From assembly GCA_052388275.1 (NCBI GenBank), contig JBQTII010000081.1, positions 1 through 64,000 on the forward strand: DNA of 64,000 nt, in the 5' to 3' direction. The first letter of the stretch is position 1, and each line of letters begins with the position of its first letter. This document shows positions 38,862-47,922 of this stretch, in pieces. Made by a program: the position numbers and the translations under genes. The stretch comes from JBQTII01 sp052388275 (lineage in GTDB: Bacteria; Actinomycetota; Actinomycetes; Sporichthyales; Sporichthyaceae). Below the pieces are notes generated by a model that saw only the letters and a list, made by a program, of their open reading frames with translations, had not been told where the DNA came from and searched no databases.

Positions 38862-39998
38862 TCAGGCCGCCAGCGCCGGGAGCTGAACCTCGAAGCGGCA
38901 GCCACCGCCCACGTTGACCACAGTGATCTCCCCCGCGTGCGCCTCCACGATCCCCCGCACGATCGCCAGCCCCAACCCGGCCCCGCCATCGCGTCCCGGG
39001 GTGCGCGCATTCGTCCCCCGCCAGGCCACGTCAAAGACGCGAGCGAGATCGGGCTCCGGGATGCCACCGCAGCCGTCGGTGACCGTGATGCGGGCCCGGC
39101 CCTCGGCGCGGTCCAGGTGAATCTCGACCGTCCCGTCGGCCGGGGTGTGTCGGATGGCGTTCACCACCAGGTTGCTCATCAGCCGGGACAGCTCCCGGCC
39201 GTCAGCCCGCACGGCCACGTCGGTCAGGGCATGACCGCGCAGCGTGATCCCGCGTTCGCGAGCGAGCGCATCCGCCCCGGCCAGGGTGTCCGAGACCAGA
39301 TCGGAGAGCGAGATACGTTCCAGGGTCAACTTCAGGGCGCCGGCGTGGATGACGGAGAGTTCGAAGAGATCGTCGACCATCGCGGCGAGGCGATCGACCT
39401 CCATCCGGATCTGCTTGCGGTAACGGTCCGGATCGCTCGCGACGCCGTCCTCCAATGCCTCGGCCATCGCACGCATCCCGGCCAGCGGGGTGCGCAGATC
39501 GTGTGAGACCCAGGCGACGAGCTCGCGGCGCGAGGACTCAAGCGCGTTCGCCCGATCCCGGGACTCGGCCAGGCGGGTGCGCGCGGCCTCCAGCTCCCGG
39601 CTGAGCTCGGTGAACTCCGAGGACATCCGATGCCGACCCCGTGAGGTGGACTGACCGGGGGTGAGGCGCCCGATGTCGCCGATCGCCCGGGCCTCGGCGG
39701 TCAGCACCCGGCTGCCGGCCGCGAACGTACGGGCCAACGCGAACGAGACCCCGGTCATCAGCAGCGCGACCACGACGCTGACCATGATCACCACGTCGAA
39801 ATCGTGACTCGACAGGAACATCGCGTGCGCCGTGCCGACCGTCGCGGCGATCATCGCGGCGACGGTCGTCAGGCAGAGCGTGAGCAGCGCGGCCCGCAAC
39901 GAGCGATGGCGCAGGCGGCGCAGCAGCGTGAGCCCCAGGATGGCCACCGCGCCGGACCAGGCCAGCGCGATCAGCACGACCTCGACCTTCTCGTTCAC
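38862..39998 (-). CDS. sensor histidine kinase
   Basis: A 378-residue membrane kinase. Two to three transmembrane helices (about 6-24, 38-60 and 68-90), a HAMP-like linker, a dimerisation/phosphoacceptor domain with His166 in AWVSHDLRTPL, and a HATPase domain (N-box VVNAIRHTP, G-boxes DGCGGIPEPD and GGAGLGLAIV). There is almost no extracytoplasmic loop, so it probably senses something in or near the membrane. It overlaps the response regulator gene by 4 bases (ATGA type) and is translated after it. Confidence 0.88.
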   Translation of the reverse strand: MNEKVEVVLIALAWSGAVAILGLTLLRRLRHRSLRAALLTLCLTTVAAMIAATVGTAHAMFLSSHDFDVVIMVSVVVALLMTGVSFALARTFAAGSRVLTAEARAIGDIGRLTPGQSTSRGRHRMSSEFTELSRELEAARTRLAESRDRANALESSRRELVAWVSHDLRTPLAGMRAMAEALEDGVASDPDRYRKQIRMEVDRLAAMVDDLFELSVIHAGALKLTLERISLSDLVSDTLAGADALARERGITLRGHALTDVAVRADGRELSRLMSNLVVNAIRHTPADGTVEIHLDRAEGRARITVTDGCGGIPEPDLARVFDVAWRGTNARTPGRDGGAGLGLAIVRGIVEAHAGEITVVNVGGGCRFEVQLPALAA

Positions 39999-40759
39999 AG
40001 CCGCACGTCCTGGGCCGAGGTCGGCTCGTCGGCCGCGGGGTGATCGCCGCCCTCGCCCGGGGGATCAAAGCGGTAGCCCACCCCCCATACCGTGACCAGC
40101 ATCTGCGGGTTCGCGGGGTCCTGCTCCACCTTCTCCCGCAGGCGGCGCATGTGCACGGTGACGGTGGACTGGTCCCCGAACTCCCAGCCCCACACCGTGC
40201 GCATGAGTTCTTCGCGGGTGAAGGCCTGCCCGGGATGCGCGAGCAGGAAGGCGAGCAGGTCGAACTCACGCGCCGTCAGGGCCAGCTCGAGGCCACCTTT
40301 GCTCACCCGATGTCCGATGACGTCGACCCGCAGCGACCCGCTCTCCAGTACGCTGGGCCCCTCGCAGGCCGCGGGATCGGGACCGGTTGCCCGGCGCAGC
40401 ACCGAACGTACCCGCAGGGTGAGTTCACGGGGGCTGAACGGCTTGGTGACGTAGTCGTCGGCCCCGACCTCCAAACCGAGGACGCGATCGTTCTCGCCCC
40501 CGAGCGCGGTGAGCATGATCACCGGTACCGGCGCGGTGGCCCGCAGCCGGCGGCAAACCTCGAGCCCGTCGATGCCGGGGAGCATGAGGTCCAGCACCAC
40601 CAGGTCGGGCCACGCCCGCGCGGCCGCCGCCAGCGCCTGGGCCCCGTCCGCCGCATGGATCACCTCGTACCCGGCATTGCGCAGATAGGTGGACACGACC
40701 TCGGCGATGGTGAGGTCATCCTCGACCACGAGGACGCGCGGCGTACTCGGCGTGTTCAT
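39995..40759 (-). CDS. OmpR-family response regulator
   Basis: A 254-residue two-domain regulator: receiver domain (phosphoacceptor Asp57 in VVLDLMLPGIDG, acidic pair EDD at 13-15, Lys in VTKPFSPRELTLRV) and a winged-helix DNA-binding domain (LTAREFDLLAFLLAHPGQAF, then TVTVHMRRLREKVE). Forms a two-component system with the kinase gene downstream. It is divergent from the glycosyltransferase cluster and may regulate it. Confidence 0.9.
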   Translation of the reverse strand: MNTPSTPRVLVVEDDLTIAEVVSTYLRNAGYEVIHAADGAQALAAAARAWPDLVVLDLMLPGIDGLEVCRRLRATAPVPVIMLTALGGENDRVLGLEVGADDYVTKPFSPRELTLRVRSVLRRATGPDPAACEGPSVLESGSLRVDVIGHRVSKGGLELALTAREFDLLAFLLAHPGQAFTREELMRTVWGWEFGDQSTVTVHMRRLREKVEQDPANPQMLVTVWGVGYRFDPPGEGGDHPAADEPTSAQDVRL

Positions 40760-40925
40760 GGCGAGGTACTCAGCGGGTGCCCTTGGCGCATGCTCGCGAG
40801 TTTAGGGGCCGTCAGCTCCCCGCTAAACCGATCACCACGCCGCGTCAGCAGACCGTAAGGGCATCGCCGGGAACCTGGCAGCAGTTCGTAACAACGCACC
40901 GAAGGTTTCGCCTCACCACTGACCC

Positions 40926-40931
40926 TACCGT
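40926..40931 (+). promoter_or_regulatory. -10 box (TACCGT) for a leaderless start
   Basis: TACCGT ends 6 bases before the ATG at 40938, with no ribosome site, so the glycosyltransferase operon is probably leaderless. Confidence 0.55.
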
Positions 40932-40937
40932 GGGGTC

Positions 40938-41633
40938 ATGCCTTCATCGTTGCCCGCAGACCCTCGTGAGCACCGCACCGTCCCTGCCCAGGTCGACGTC
41001 GTGCTGCCGTGCCTGAACGAGGCCGCCGCGCTGCCGTGGGTGCTGGAACGCTTCCCCGCCTGGGCTCGACCGATCGTCGTCGACAACGCCAGCAACGACG
41101 CCAGCGCCCGGATCGCCGCCGAGCTGGGCGCGTTGGTCGTGCGCGAGGAGCGGCGCGGGTTCGGGGCCGCCGCACACGCCGGGCTGCTCGCCGCCAGTGC
41201 CCCGATCGTGGCGTTCTGCGACGCGGACGCTTCGATGGATCCCCGCGAACTGCATCTGGTGGTCGAACCGATCCAGGCCGGCCGGGCGGACCTGGTCCTT
41301 GGCCGGCGGGTGCCACGGCCCGGGTCGTGGCCTGCCCATGCCCGCATCGCCAACCGGGCACTCGGGGCGCTGCTCGGCCGGCGGGCGGGCCTGCGGTTGC
41401 GAGACCTGGGCCCGATGCGGGCCGCCCGCAGGACCGACCTACTCGACCTGAATCTGATGGACCGTCGGTTCGGCTATCCACTGGAGATGGTGGTCGTTGC
41501 GGCGCGCGCCAGGTGGCGGATCGTCGAGGTTGACACGAGCTATCACCCACGAATCGGGCGCTCCAAGGTCACCGGGACACTGCGCGGCACGCTGCGGACC
41601 GTCAAAGACATGAGCGCGGTGCTGGCCCGGTGA
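40938..41633 (+). CDS. GT2 family glycosyltransferase
   Basis: A 231-residue GT-A fold glycosyltransferase: VDVVLPCLNEAAALPWVL, VVDNASNDASARIA and the DxD motif CDADASMD. No transmembrane helices, unlike dolichol-phosphate-glucosyl transferases with C-terminal anchors. First of six genes in the same direction with gaps under 6 bases or overlaps. Donor and acceptor sugars unknown; probably transfers to a lipid carrier at the inner face of the membrane. Confidence 0.83.
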   Translation: MPSSLPADPREHRTVPAQVDVVLPCLNEAAALPWVLERFPAWARPIVVDNASNDASARIAAELGALVVREERRGFGAAAHAGLLAASAPIVAFCDADASMDPRELHLVVEPIQAGRADLVLGRRVPRPGSWPAHARIANRALGALLGRRAGLRLRDLGPMRAARRTDLLDLNLMDRRFGYPLEMVVVAARARWRIVEVDTSYHPRIGRSKVTGTLRGTLRTVKDMSAVLAR

Positions 41634-42274
41634 AAGACGCCGGCGAGTTGACGATCGTCGTGATGGCCAAAGAGCCCGTTGCGGGCCGGGTCAAGACCCG
41701 GTTGAGTCCACCGTTCACCCCCGAGCAGGCCGCGGCGCTCGCCGAGGCCGCCTTGCGCGACACCCTGGACACGGTCGTCCTCGCCCCGGCTACGCGCCGA
41801 GTGCTCTGCCTGGACGGCACTGCGGGCCGCTGGCTGCCGCCCGGGTTCGACGTGCTACCGCAATGCGCCGGCTCCTTGGACGAGCGACTGGCCGGGGCGC
41901 TCGCGGGCTGCTGCGGGCCGACGCTCATCATCGGCATGGACACCCCACAACTGAGCTCCCATCACCTGCACCTGACCTGGAGCACCTACGACGCATGGCT
42001 AGGGCCGGCCTGCGACGGCGGCTACTGGGGCATCGCTGTGCGCAACCCTGACCCGGCGTTGCTCCTCGGCGTACCCATGTCGAGCGCGCACACCGGCGCC
42101 GCACAACTGAGCAGGCTGACCGGCGCGGGGCTGCGAACGGGGCTGTTGGCAACCTTGCGCGACGTCGACACCGCAGAGGATGCGGCCGCGGTCGCCGCCC
42201 TGTGTCCGCAGAGCCGGTTCGGGCGCCGGCACCGCACCTTCGCCGCGGAAGTGGCGATCGCAGATGTCTGTTGA
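41630..42274 (+). CDS. DUF2064 / TIGR04282-type nucleotidyltransferase-like protein
   Basis: A 214-residue protein with the DUF2064 pattern: VVMAKEPVAGRVKTRLSPPFTPEQAAALAEA, GMDTPQLS, GPACDGGYWGIAV. The fold resembles GT-A glycosyltransferases and nucleotidyltransferases. It overlaps the preceding gene by 4 bases. Members are often clustered with a GT2 enzyme and a methyltransferase in actinobacteria; the exact reaction is unknown. Confidence 0.83.
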   Translation: MKDAGELTIVVMAKEPVAGRVKTRLSPPFTPEQAAALAEAALRDTLDTVVLAPATRRVLCLDGTAGRWLPPGFDVLPQCAGSLDERLAGALAGCCGPTLIIGMDTPQLSSHHLHLTWSTYDAWLGPACDGGYWGIAVRNPDPALLLGVPMSSAHTGAAQLSRLTGAGLRTGLLATLRDVDTAEDAAAVAALCPQSRFGRRHRTFAAEVAIADVC

Positions 42275-42920
42275 CACCCTGCCCTGGGCCGGCGATGTCC
42301 TCGCGGAATACCAGGACGCATTGTGGTCCGAGGTCGCGATGACCGTTCGCGACTGTAGCGGCCGAGCGCTGCCCTTCGACATCCCGCGCTGGAGCGCGCA
42401 GGCCGATACCGCCGACCAGAGCATGCTGGCGCGCTGCGAGGGACCGACCTTGGACATCGGCTGCGGGCCGGGCCGTCTGGTCGCCGCGCTGGCCCACCGG
42501 GGCCTACCGGCACTCGGTGTGGATATCGCCCCAGCGGCGGTAGCCCTCACCCGTGCCGGGGGTGCGAGCGCGCTGCGCCGCTCGGTCTTCGACCCCCTTC
42601 CCGGCGAGGGCCGCTGGCGCTTCGCGCTGCTCGCCGACGGCAACATCGGCATCGGTGGCAACGCAGCGAGACTGCTCGGGCGGGTGCGCGAGTTACTGGC
42701 GCCGGGCGGGGTGGTGCTCATTGAGGCCGACCCGCACGGCCGGACCGAGACCGTCCTGGCCACTGTGCACTCGCCGGAGAATCGACCGGCGGCGACTTTT
42801 CCGTGGCTGCACATCAGCGCCCCCGATGTCTGCGTCGTGGGAGCGGGCCTGGGCCTGACCCTGGCCGAGACCTGGTCATCGGGCGGACGATGCTTTGTCG
42901 CGCTACGGAAGGCGGAGTAA
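42264..42920 (+). CDS. class I SAM-dependent methyltransferase
   Basis: A 218-residue enzyme with the SAM-binding motif LDIGCGPGRLVAAL (about 67-80), acidic residue at the end of beta-2 (GVDIAP) and ELLAPGGVVLIEADP. ATG at 42264 overlaps the DUF2064 gene by 11 bases. The substrate is unknown; context suggests a sugar or lipid-linked sugar. Confidence 0.83.
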   Translation: MSVDTLPWAGDVLAEYQDALWSEVAMTVRDCSGRALPFDIPRWSAQADTADQSMLARCEGPTLDIGCGPGRLVAALAHRGLPALGVDIAPAAVALTRAGGASALRRSVFDPLPGEGRWRFALLADGNIGIGGNAARLLGRVRELLAPGGVVLIEADPHGRTETVLATVHSPENRPAATFPWLHISAPDVCVVGAGLGLTLAETWSSGGRCFVALRKAE

Positions 42921-44189
42921 ATGCTCGGCACACCGCCCGGCCCGTTCCGGGCCGGTTTCTGGCGCAGCCCGATCCGCGGGCCCTGGATCACCTCCGTACT
43001 CGGCGCACTATTGCTCATCGGGATCCCGGTCATGTTCGCGACCGGGATGCTGTCCTACCTCGCGTACAACCCGTGGCTGCCGGGTAACGACGAGCGCCAC
43101 GGCAGCGGCGTGTTGACCTTCATCCCCTTCCACTGGCCGGCCAGTCCGGCGTGGGGGTACCGCTTCACCCAGGGACTGCACGTGTGCCTCGGGGTGATCC
43201 TGATCCCGGTCCTGCTGGCCAAGCTGTGGTCGGTCATCCCGAAGCTGTTCGCCTGGCCGCCGGTCCGCTCGCCGGCCCACGCCCTGGAACGACTGTCGTT
43301 GTTCCTGCTCGTCGGCGGCGCCCTGTTCACCTTCGCCACCGGCCTGCTCAACATCCAGTACTGGTACCGCTTCCCCGGCTCGTTCTACGTCCTGCACTTC
43401 TACGGCGCCTGGGTGTTCATCGCGGCGTTCTTTGCTCATGCGGCGCTCAAGATCCCGCTGATGGTCGCCACCCTGCGGGCGCGGCCGCTACGCGCGGAAC
43501 TGCGCGTCGACCTGGCCCGCACCGAGCCGGAGCCGTACCCCGAGGATGGGCTGGTCAGTTCCGATCCGGCGCCGCCCTCGGTGTCCCGCCGAGGGGTCCT
43601 CGGCCTGGTCGGAGCCGGTAGCGCCGCCATGGCCGTCGTGATGGCGGGGCAGTCGATCGGCGGACCGCTACGCCGGATCTCGGTGCTCGCCCCGCGCGGC
43701 GGCTTCACCGAGGGCAGCGGGCCGAACGATTTCCAGGTCAACATCACCGCCGGCGAGGCGCAGATCACGGCCTCGCAGGTCGGTGCCGGCTGGCGGCTGG
43801 AACTGGCGGGCGGACGCGCTCGGGTCGTACTGACCCGTGATCAGCTGCTGGCGATGACCCTGTACACCGCGAACCTGCCGATCGCCTGCGTCGAGGGTTG
43901 GTCGACCGGCAATCAACGCTGGGAGGGCGTGCGCCTGCGCGACCTGGCGGCCCTGGCTGGATCGCAGGATCCGGGGTCGGTGTTCGTCGAGTCGCTGCAG
44001 TCCGGCGGGTCGTTCTCGCGGGGCCGCCTGGCGGGTAATCAGATCGCGCACCCGGACAGCCTGCTCGCGCTGCGCGTCAACGGCGTCGACCTATCGATGG
44101 ACCACGGCTTTCCGGCGCGGGTGATCGTCCCCAACAACCCCGGGGTGCGCAACACCAAGTGGGTCAACCGTCTCACCTTCGAGGCCTGA
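42921..44189 (+). CDS. cytochrome b561-like membrane domain fused to a sulfite-oxidase-like molybdopterin domain
   Basis: A 422-residue fusion. Residues 20-185 hold four transmembrane helices with candidate heme ligands His87 (GLHVCLG), His159 (LHFYGAW) and His173 (FFAHAALK). Residues 222-228 (SRRGVLG) form a twin-arginine motif before a fifth helix (229-243), and the rest is a molybdopterin-binding domain with the cofactor Cys323 (PIACVEGWS). It starts directly after the methyltransferase stop. It looks like an extracytoplasmic reductase in which the membrane domain passes electrons to molybdenum, as in MsrPQ-type or related systems. Confidence 0.82.
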   Translation: MLGTPPGPFRAGFWRSPIRGPWITSVLGALLLIGIPVMFATGMLSYLAYNPWLPGNDERHGSGVLTFIPFHWPASPAWGYRFTQGLHVCLGVILIPVLLAKLWSVIPKLFAWPPVRSPAHALERLSLFLLVGGALFTFATGLLNIQYWYRFPGSFYVLHFYGAWVFIAAFFAHAALKIPLMVATLRARPLRAELRVDLARTEPEPYPEDGLVSSDPAPPSVSRRGVLGLVGAGSAAMAVVMAGQSIGGPLRRISVLAPRGGFTEGSGPNDFQVNITAGEAQITASQVGAGWRLELAGGRARVVLTRDQLLAMTLYTANLPIACVEGWSTGNQRWEGVRLRDLAALAGSQDPGSVFVESLQSGGSFSRGRLAGNQIAHPDSLLALRVNGVDLSMDHGFPARVIVPNNPGVRNTKWVNRLTFEA

Positions 44190-44193
44190 GGCC

Positions 44194-44688
44194 GTGTCCC
44201 CCACCCTGCGCCCGCCCGGCCCACGACCCGGTGTCGAGAGGATCCGGCGCCGCTACGGCGCCCACCCCGCACACCTGCTCGTCCTGGCCGGCGCCCTGGC
44301 CATCGCCCTGATCGCCGGCAGGCCCCTGCTCGATGAAGGAGGCCTGGAGGTGGTCATCTGGTTCGCGGGCTCCGCGATCCTGCACGACGCCGTGTTCGTC
44401 ATGGCCTACATCGGCGCCGACTCGCTGCTCGTGCGAGCGTGGCGCCGACGCCCCGGCCGGGTAGCGTGGATCAACTTTGTCCGGGTACCGGCCGCGATCT
44501 CCGCGATCATGTTCGTTGTCTACTCGCCGGTGATCCTCGGCAAGGCGACCTCGTTCCAGAGCAAGACCCTGCGCTCGACGGACGCCTATCTTGGGCACTG
44601 GCTGCTGGTCAGCGCGGTGCTCGCCGGGATCTCCCTGACGGCCTACCTCGCCCGGGTGCTGGTGGTGGCGTGGCGGCGCCGGCAATGA
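44194..44688 (+). CDS. membrane protein of unknown function
   Basis: A 164-residue protein with a basic N-terminus and four hydrophobic segments (about 27-43, 50-72, 90-108, 134-157). The loop LLVRAWRRRPGRVAWINFVRVP is strongly basic. GTG at 44194 lies 4 bases after the b561/Moco gene and the stop overlaps the next start (ATGA). The family is not recognised; its place suggests a partner of the oxidoreductase or of the GT-C enzyme. Confidence 0.72.
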   Translation: MSPTLRPPGPRPGVERIRRRYGAHPAHLLVLAGALAIALIAGRPLLDEGGLEVVIWFAGSAILHDAVFVMAYIGADSLLVRAWRRRPGRVAWINFVRVPAAISAIMFVVYSPVILGKATSFQSKTLRSTDAYLGHWLLVSAVLAGISLTAYLARVLVVAWRRRQ

Positions 44689-46139
44689 GCTCGGAGAACG
44701 CGCCCGAGGTGAGGCCCAGGAACCTGCGCCCTCGCCTGCTGGTGATCGCGGCACTGCTGGCCCTCGGCGGTCAGGTCGCGTTCGAGGTCGCCGCGCTGAG
44801 CATGGGCGATCCGGGCCGAGAGGGCGCCTCGCGCATCCTGCTCCGCTACGCCGGGGCGGCGGTGGCGTTCGTCGCCGGGGCACTGGTGGTGCGCGCCCTG
44901 CCGGTGCGCACCTCCGTGGCGCTCAGCCTGGCCGGCGGCGCGCTGCTGCAGGTGATCGCGGTCGGCTACTCCCCCACCACCACGGACGATTTCTGGCGCT
45001 ACCTGTGGGACGGCAAGGTCCAGGCCGCGGGGATCAATCCCTACCGCTACACCCCGCTCGATCCCGCCCTGCTCGCCTTGCGTGAGGCCGAGTTGTTCCC
45101 CCCCGACACCCGCACACCGGAGCAGGCCGCGAGCGCCGTCGCCGAAAAGCGAACCGACCCCTGCACCTCCCGTGGGGTGCCCCACGACTGCACACTGATC
45201 AACCGCCCGAACGTGAACACGATCTATCCACCGGTGGCCGAGGCCGCCTTTCTCGGCCTGCACCACCTTTCCCCCGCCGATCACCGCGTCCGCAGCCTGC
45301 AGATCGCGCTTGCGCTGGTGGCGCTCGCCGTCGCCTTGGCGCTGATGTGGGCGAGGCACCGCGCCGGCCGGGACCCTAGGGCCGCGGTGTGGTGGACCTG
45401 GTGCCCGGTGGTGTGGTTGGAGGCATCGAACAACGCCCACATTGACGTGCTCGCCGTGCTGCTGGTGGTCACGACGTTCGGGGTGCTCGCGGGGGCTGGC
45501 GGTGACCCAAGTCGGCGGCGGCTGGCCGCAGCGGGAGCCCTCTTCGGCGGCGCCGTGGCGGTGAAGTTCGTCCCCGTGCTGATCGCGCCGGCGCTGCTGA
45601 TCCGCCGGGGTCACCTCCTGCTCGGGGCCGCCGCGGCCCTGTTCGCTCTCAGCTACCTCCCGCACGTCCTCGCCGTGGGCAGCGATGTGCTCGGGTACCT
45701 GCCCGGCTACCTCGACGAAGAGGGCTACTCCGGAGCCCAGCGCTTCGGGCTGGTGCGCCTGGTGGTTCCGGACCAGTTGGCTCCCGCGGCTGTGGTGGTG
45801 ATCGGCGCGGGTCTCGCTGCGCTCGTCTGGCGCCAGGGGTGTTCGCACGTGTCGGCGCCAGACGCGCTTCTGCTCACCGGCACCGCCTTTCTCCTCGTCG
45901 GCCCGAGCCAACCCTGGTACGCCGTCCTGCTCGTGGCGCTGGTTGCCCTGGCGGACCGCCCGCAGTGGCTGGCCGTCGCGGCCGCGGGCTATCCCGTCTA
46001 CCAGGCCGGACACCTGGGCGTGGACAACGCGCTGATGCAGCAGTGGGCCTACGGCAGTGCCGCGGTGTTGGTCGTCCTCTTCGCCTGGGCTCGGCGGTCG
46101 GGAGCGGTGGAGCACCCGGAGAGATCAGAGGCCCTCTGA
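44685..46139 (+). CDS. GT-C family (DUF2029-like) mannosyltransferase
   Basis: A 484-residue polytopic membrane protein with about 11 transmembrane helices. The first extracytoplasmic loop after TTTDDFWRYLWDGKVQAAGINP has the acidic motif expected of GT-C enzymes that use polyprenyl-phosphate sugars, and FGGAVAVKFVPVLIAP and VGPSQPWYAVLLV are typical of the GT87/DUF2029 group. It would use polyprenyl-phosphate-mannose of the type made by the synthase at 33867. ATG at 44685 overlaps the upstream stop. Last gene of the cluster. Confidence 0.82.
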   Translation: MSSENAPEVRPRNLRPRLLVIAALLALGGQVAFEVAALSMGDPGREGASRILLRYAGAAVAFVAGALVVRALPVRTSVALSLAGGALLQVIAVGYSPTTTDDFWRYLWDGKVQAAGINPYRYTPLDPALLALREAELFPPDTRTPEQAASAVAEKRTDPCTSRGVPHDCTLINRPNVNTIYPPVAEAAFLGLHHLSPADHRVRSLQIALALVALAVALALMWARHRAGRDPRAAVWWTWCPVVWLEASNNAHIDVLAVLLVVTTFGVLAGAGGDPSRRRLAAAGALFGGAVAVKFVPVLIAPALLIRRGHLLLGAAAALFALSYLPHVLAVGSDVLGYLPGYLDEEGYSGAQRFGLVRLVVPDQLAPAAVVVIGAGLAALVWRQGCSHVSAPDALLLTGTAFLLVGPSQPWYAVLLVALVALADRPQWLAVAAAGYPVYQAGHLGVDNALMQQWAYGSAAVLVVLFAWARRSGAVEHPERSEAL

Positions 46140-46338
46140 ATGGCCTAGCACAACTGGATCTCAAAGTACAAGGACGGTTTAGCCCGCTCGTGCGTCTCAC
46201 CGAATTCGTCGCGTTGCGGTGCTGCGAGCTTGGAACGCGGTCAAAGAGCGGCATTTAGCGGCCGATACACCGAGCAAGGCCGAACGACGGTTGACGTCAC
46301 GCGCGTACAGCTTCTTGTCCGACATCTCTGGGGGGTCC

Positions 46339-47688
46339 ATGAGAATCAGTTTCACCATGCAGGTCAGCGCAATCTTGATTGGCGTGAGTGTGTCCGGCCT
46401 GGCCGGCCTCTCCCAAGCCTCGGGGGCGTTACAGGCCTCGGCGGACGGCTGCCGCGTCGACGATGGCCGGGCATTGGCCGAGTTTGCAGAACGGGACAAC
46501 ACAACTGAAATCTTCCAGCATGAGCGCTGGCTGCTCTCCGACGGCGCCCAAGAGAACAAGCGTTCCGTCGATGCGGCCATTGCACAACGCTTCGGTGACA
46601 ACACCAAGTCGGAGTTGCACAGGACCCTCGCGGCAGGTCTGATTGGGGTTGGCCCTGATCACCGGGCTCAGCAGTTGGTGGTTCTAGTCGACCCAAAGAA
46701 GGTCAACGTGGCCGAACTGCAGACGGAGTTGCGCACCCGTGCTTCCAATGCGTCGCGCTCGCGCCCAGAGAACGGTCCCCCCATCGGTATCAGAGTGCAG
46801 GCCGGATGCCATGGCAGCGACGAATTGATCAAGGCTGACCAGATCATCGCCGAGAGGGCCTGGCACCCGCGTGCAGGCACCACCGCCCTCTTCAGCATGG
46901 TCGACGCGACTACGTCCACCGTAAAGGTGAGCTTCAACATGAGTGACCGCGAGGCCGCGGAGGCCCTTCAAGCAACACTAGGACCTGTCGTGACAGTCGA
47001 ACTCAACGGCGGCGGAGTACGAGACAAGATCCGAACCAACGACACATGGAGCAGTTCGGTCGGACATTGGGGCGGCGCAGAGATTACGAATGGAAACGTC
47101 GCCTGCACGTCCGGATTCGCTGTGGACACGCCCACCGCTGGGAAAGCGTTTGTGACCGCTGGGCACTGCTTCGACAACGGCGAGGCCATCAGCTCAGGTT
47201 CGAGCTCGTACGGAACCGCTCAAGGAGAATACGACTTTCCGGTGTACGACATGATACTCCTCAACGGCAACATCAACTACGACGACGACATTTACCACAC
47301 CACGGATCCCAACGCTAATGAAACCTCGCCGATTGACGTCACGGGCCACGCGAACGGCAGCGCAGGTGAAGGCGTGTGTATCAGCGGCCAGAATACGGGG
47401 CGGCGCTGCGGTGCGACAATCGTCGACCCGAGCGGGGGCCGAGTCTGTGATTCCGCCCGCTGTACATCCGGCCTCGTCGTGATCCAGAAGATCGGTGACC
47501 AGATTTGTCAACCCGGCGACTCCGGAGCCCCTTACTACAGGAGAAATTCCGACGACACCCAGGCCTCCATCCGGGGCTTGCATGTCGGCAGGCCAACTGG
47601 CTACACCTTCAGCGGGCAGACGTGTGCGGGCGAACGCCCATCCAGTGTGGAGAGCCACCTCGACGTGGAGATCGCGAGCTCGCCTTGA
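46339..47688 (+). CDS. secreted S1-family serine protease with N-terminal pro-region
   Basis: A 449-residue exported protein: signal peptide (1-30), an N-terminal region of about 200 residues that looks like a pro-region, then a chymotrypsin-fold protease with His276 (FVTAGHCF), Asp304 (PVYDMILLN) and Ser395 (CQPGDSGAPYY). Cysteines are paired around the catalytic serine. The pro-region contains AAGLIGVGPDHRAQQLVVLVD at 98-118 and VQAGCHGSDELIKADQIIAE at 153-172. ATG at 46339 follows a G-rich ribosome site; the open frame goes back to 46219 without a signal peptide. GC content is visibly lower than the neighbours, suggesting transfer. Confidence 0.87.
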   Translation: MRISFTMQVSAILIGVSVSGLAGLSQASGALQASADGCRVDDGRALAEFAERDNTTEIFQHERWLLSDGAQENKRSVDAAIAQRFGDNTKSELHRTLAAGLIGVGPDHRAQQLVVLVDPKKVNVAELQTELRTRASNASRSRPENGPPIGIRVQAGCHGSDELIKADQIIAERAWHPRAGTTALFSMVDATTSTVKVSFNMSDREAAEALQATLGPVVTVELNGGGVRDKIRTNDTWSSSVGHWGGAEITNGNVACTSGFAVDTPTAGKAFVTAGHCFDNGEAISSGSSSYGTAQGEYDFPVYDMILLNGNINYDDDIYHTTDPNANETSPIDVTGHANGSAGEGVCISGQNTGRRCGATIVDPSGGRVCDSARCTSGLVVIQKIGDQICQPGDSGAPYYRRNSDDTQASIRGLHVGRPTGYTFSGQTCAGERPSSVESHLDVEIASSP

Positions 47689-47922
47689 CCGCCGCCCGCG
47701 ACTGCCTCTCGTGCCTGCCTCCAGGGCAACCTGAGAAGAGGCACCACCGAGGCACCCTGCTGTTCTCGCGCCCCGGCGGAGTGCGGGTTCGGCTGGGCGC
47801 TGTGCTGCAAAGTTGCCTATCGTTGAACGACCAGTGCCGAGTCAGACCGTGTGTTCTTGGCCCAGATGCAGCCCTGATGGATATCCGCGGCAGCGTCGAC
47901 GCCGACAGTAGGGAGCGAATAA

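Noticed and set aside
47689..47922. Small open frames between the protease and the lipoprotein gene
   Set aside because: No ribosome sites or family features; the 234 bases look like an ordinary spacer plus the promoter of the lipoprotein gene.
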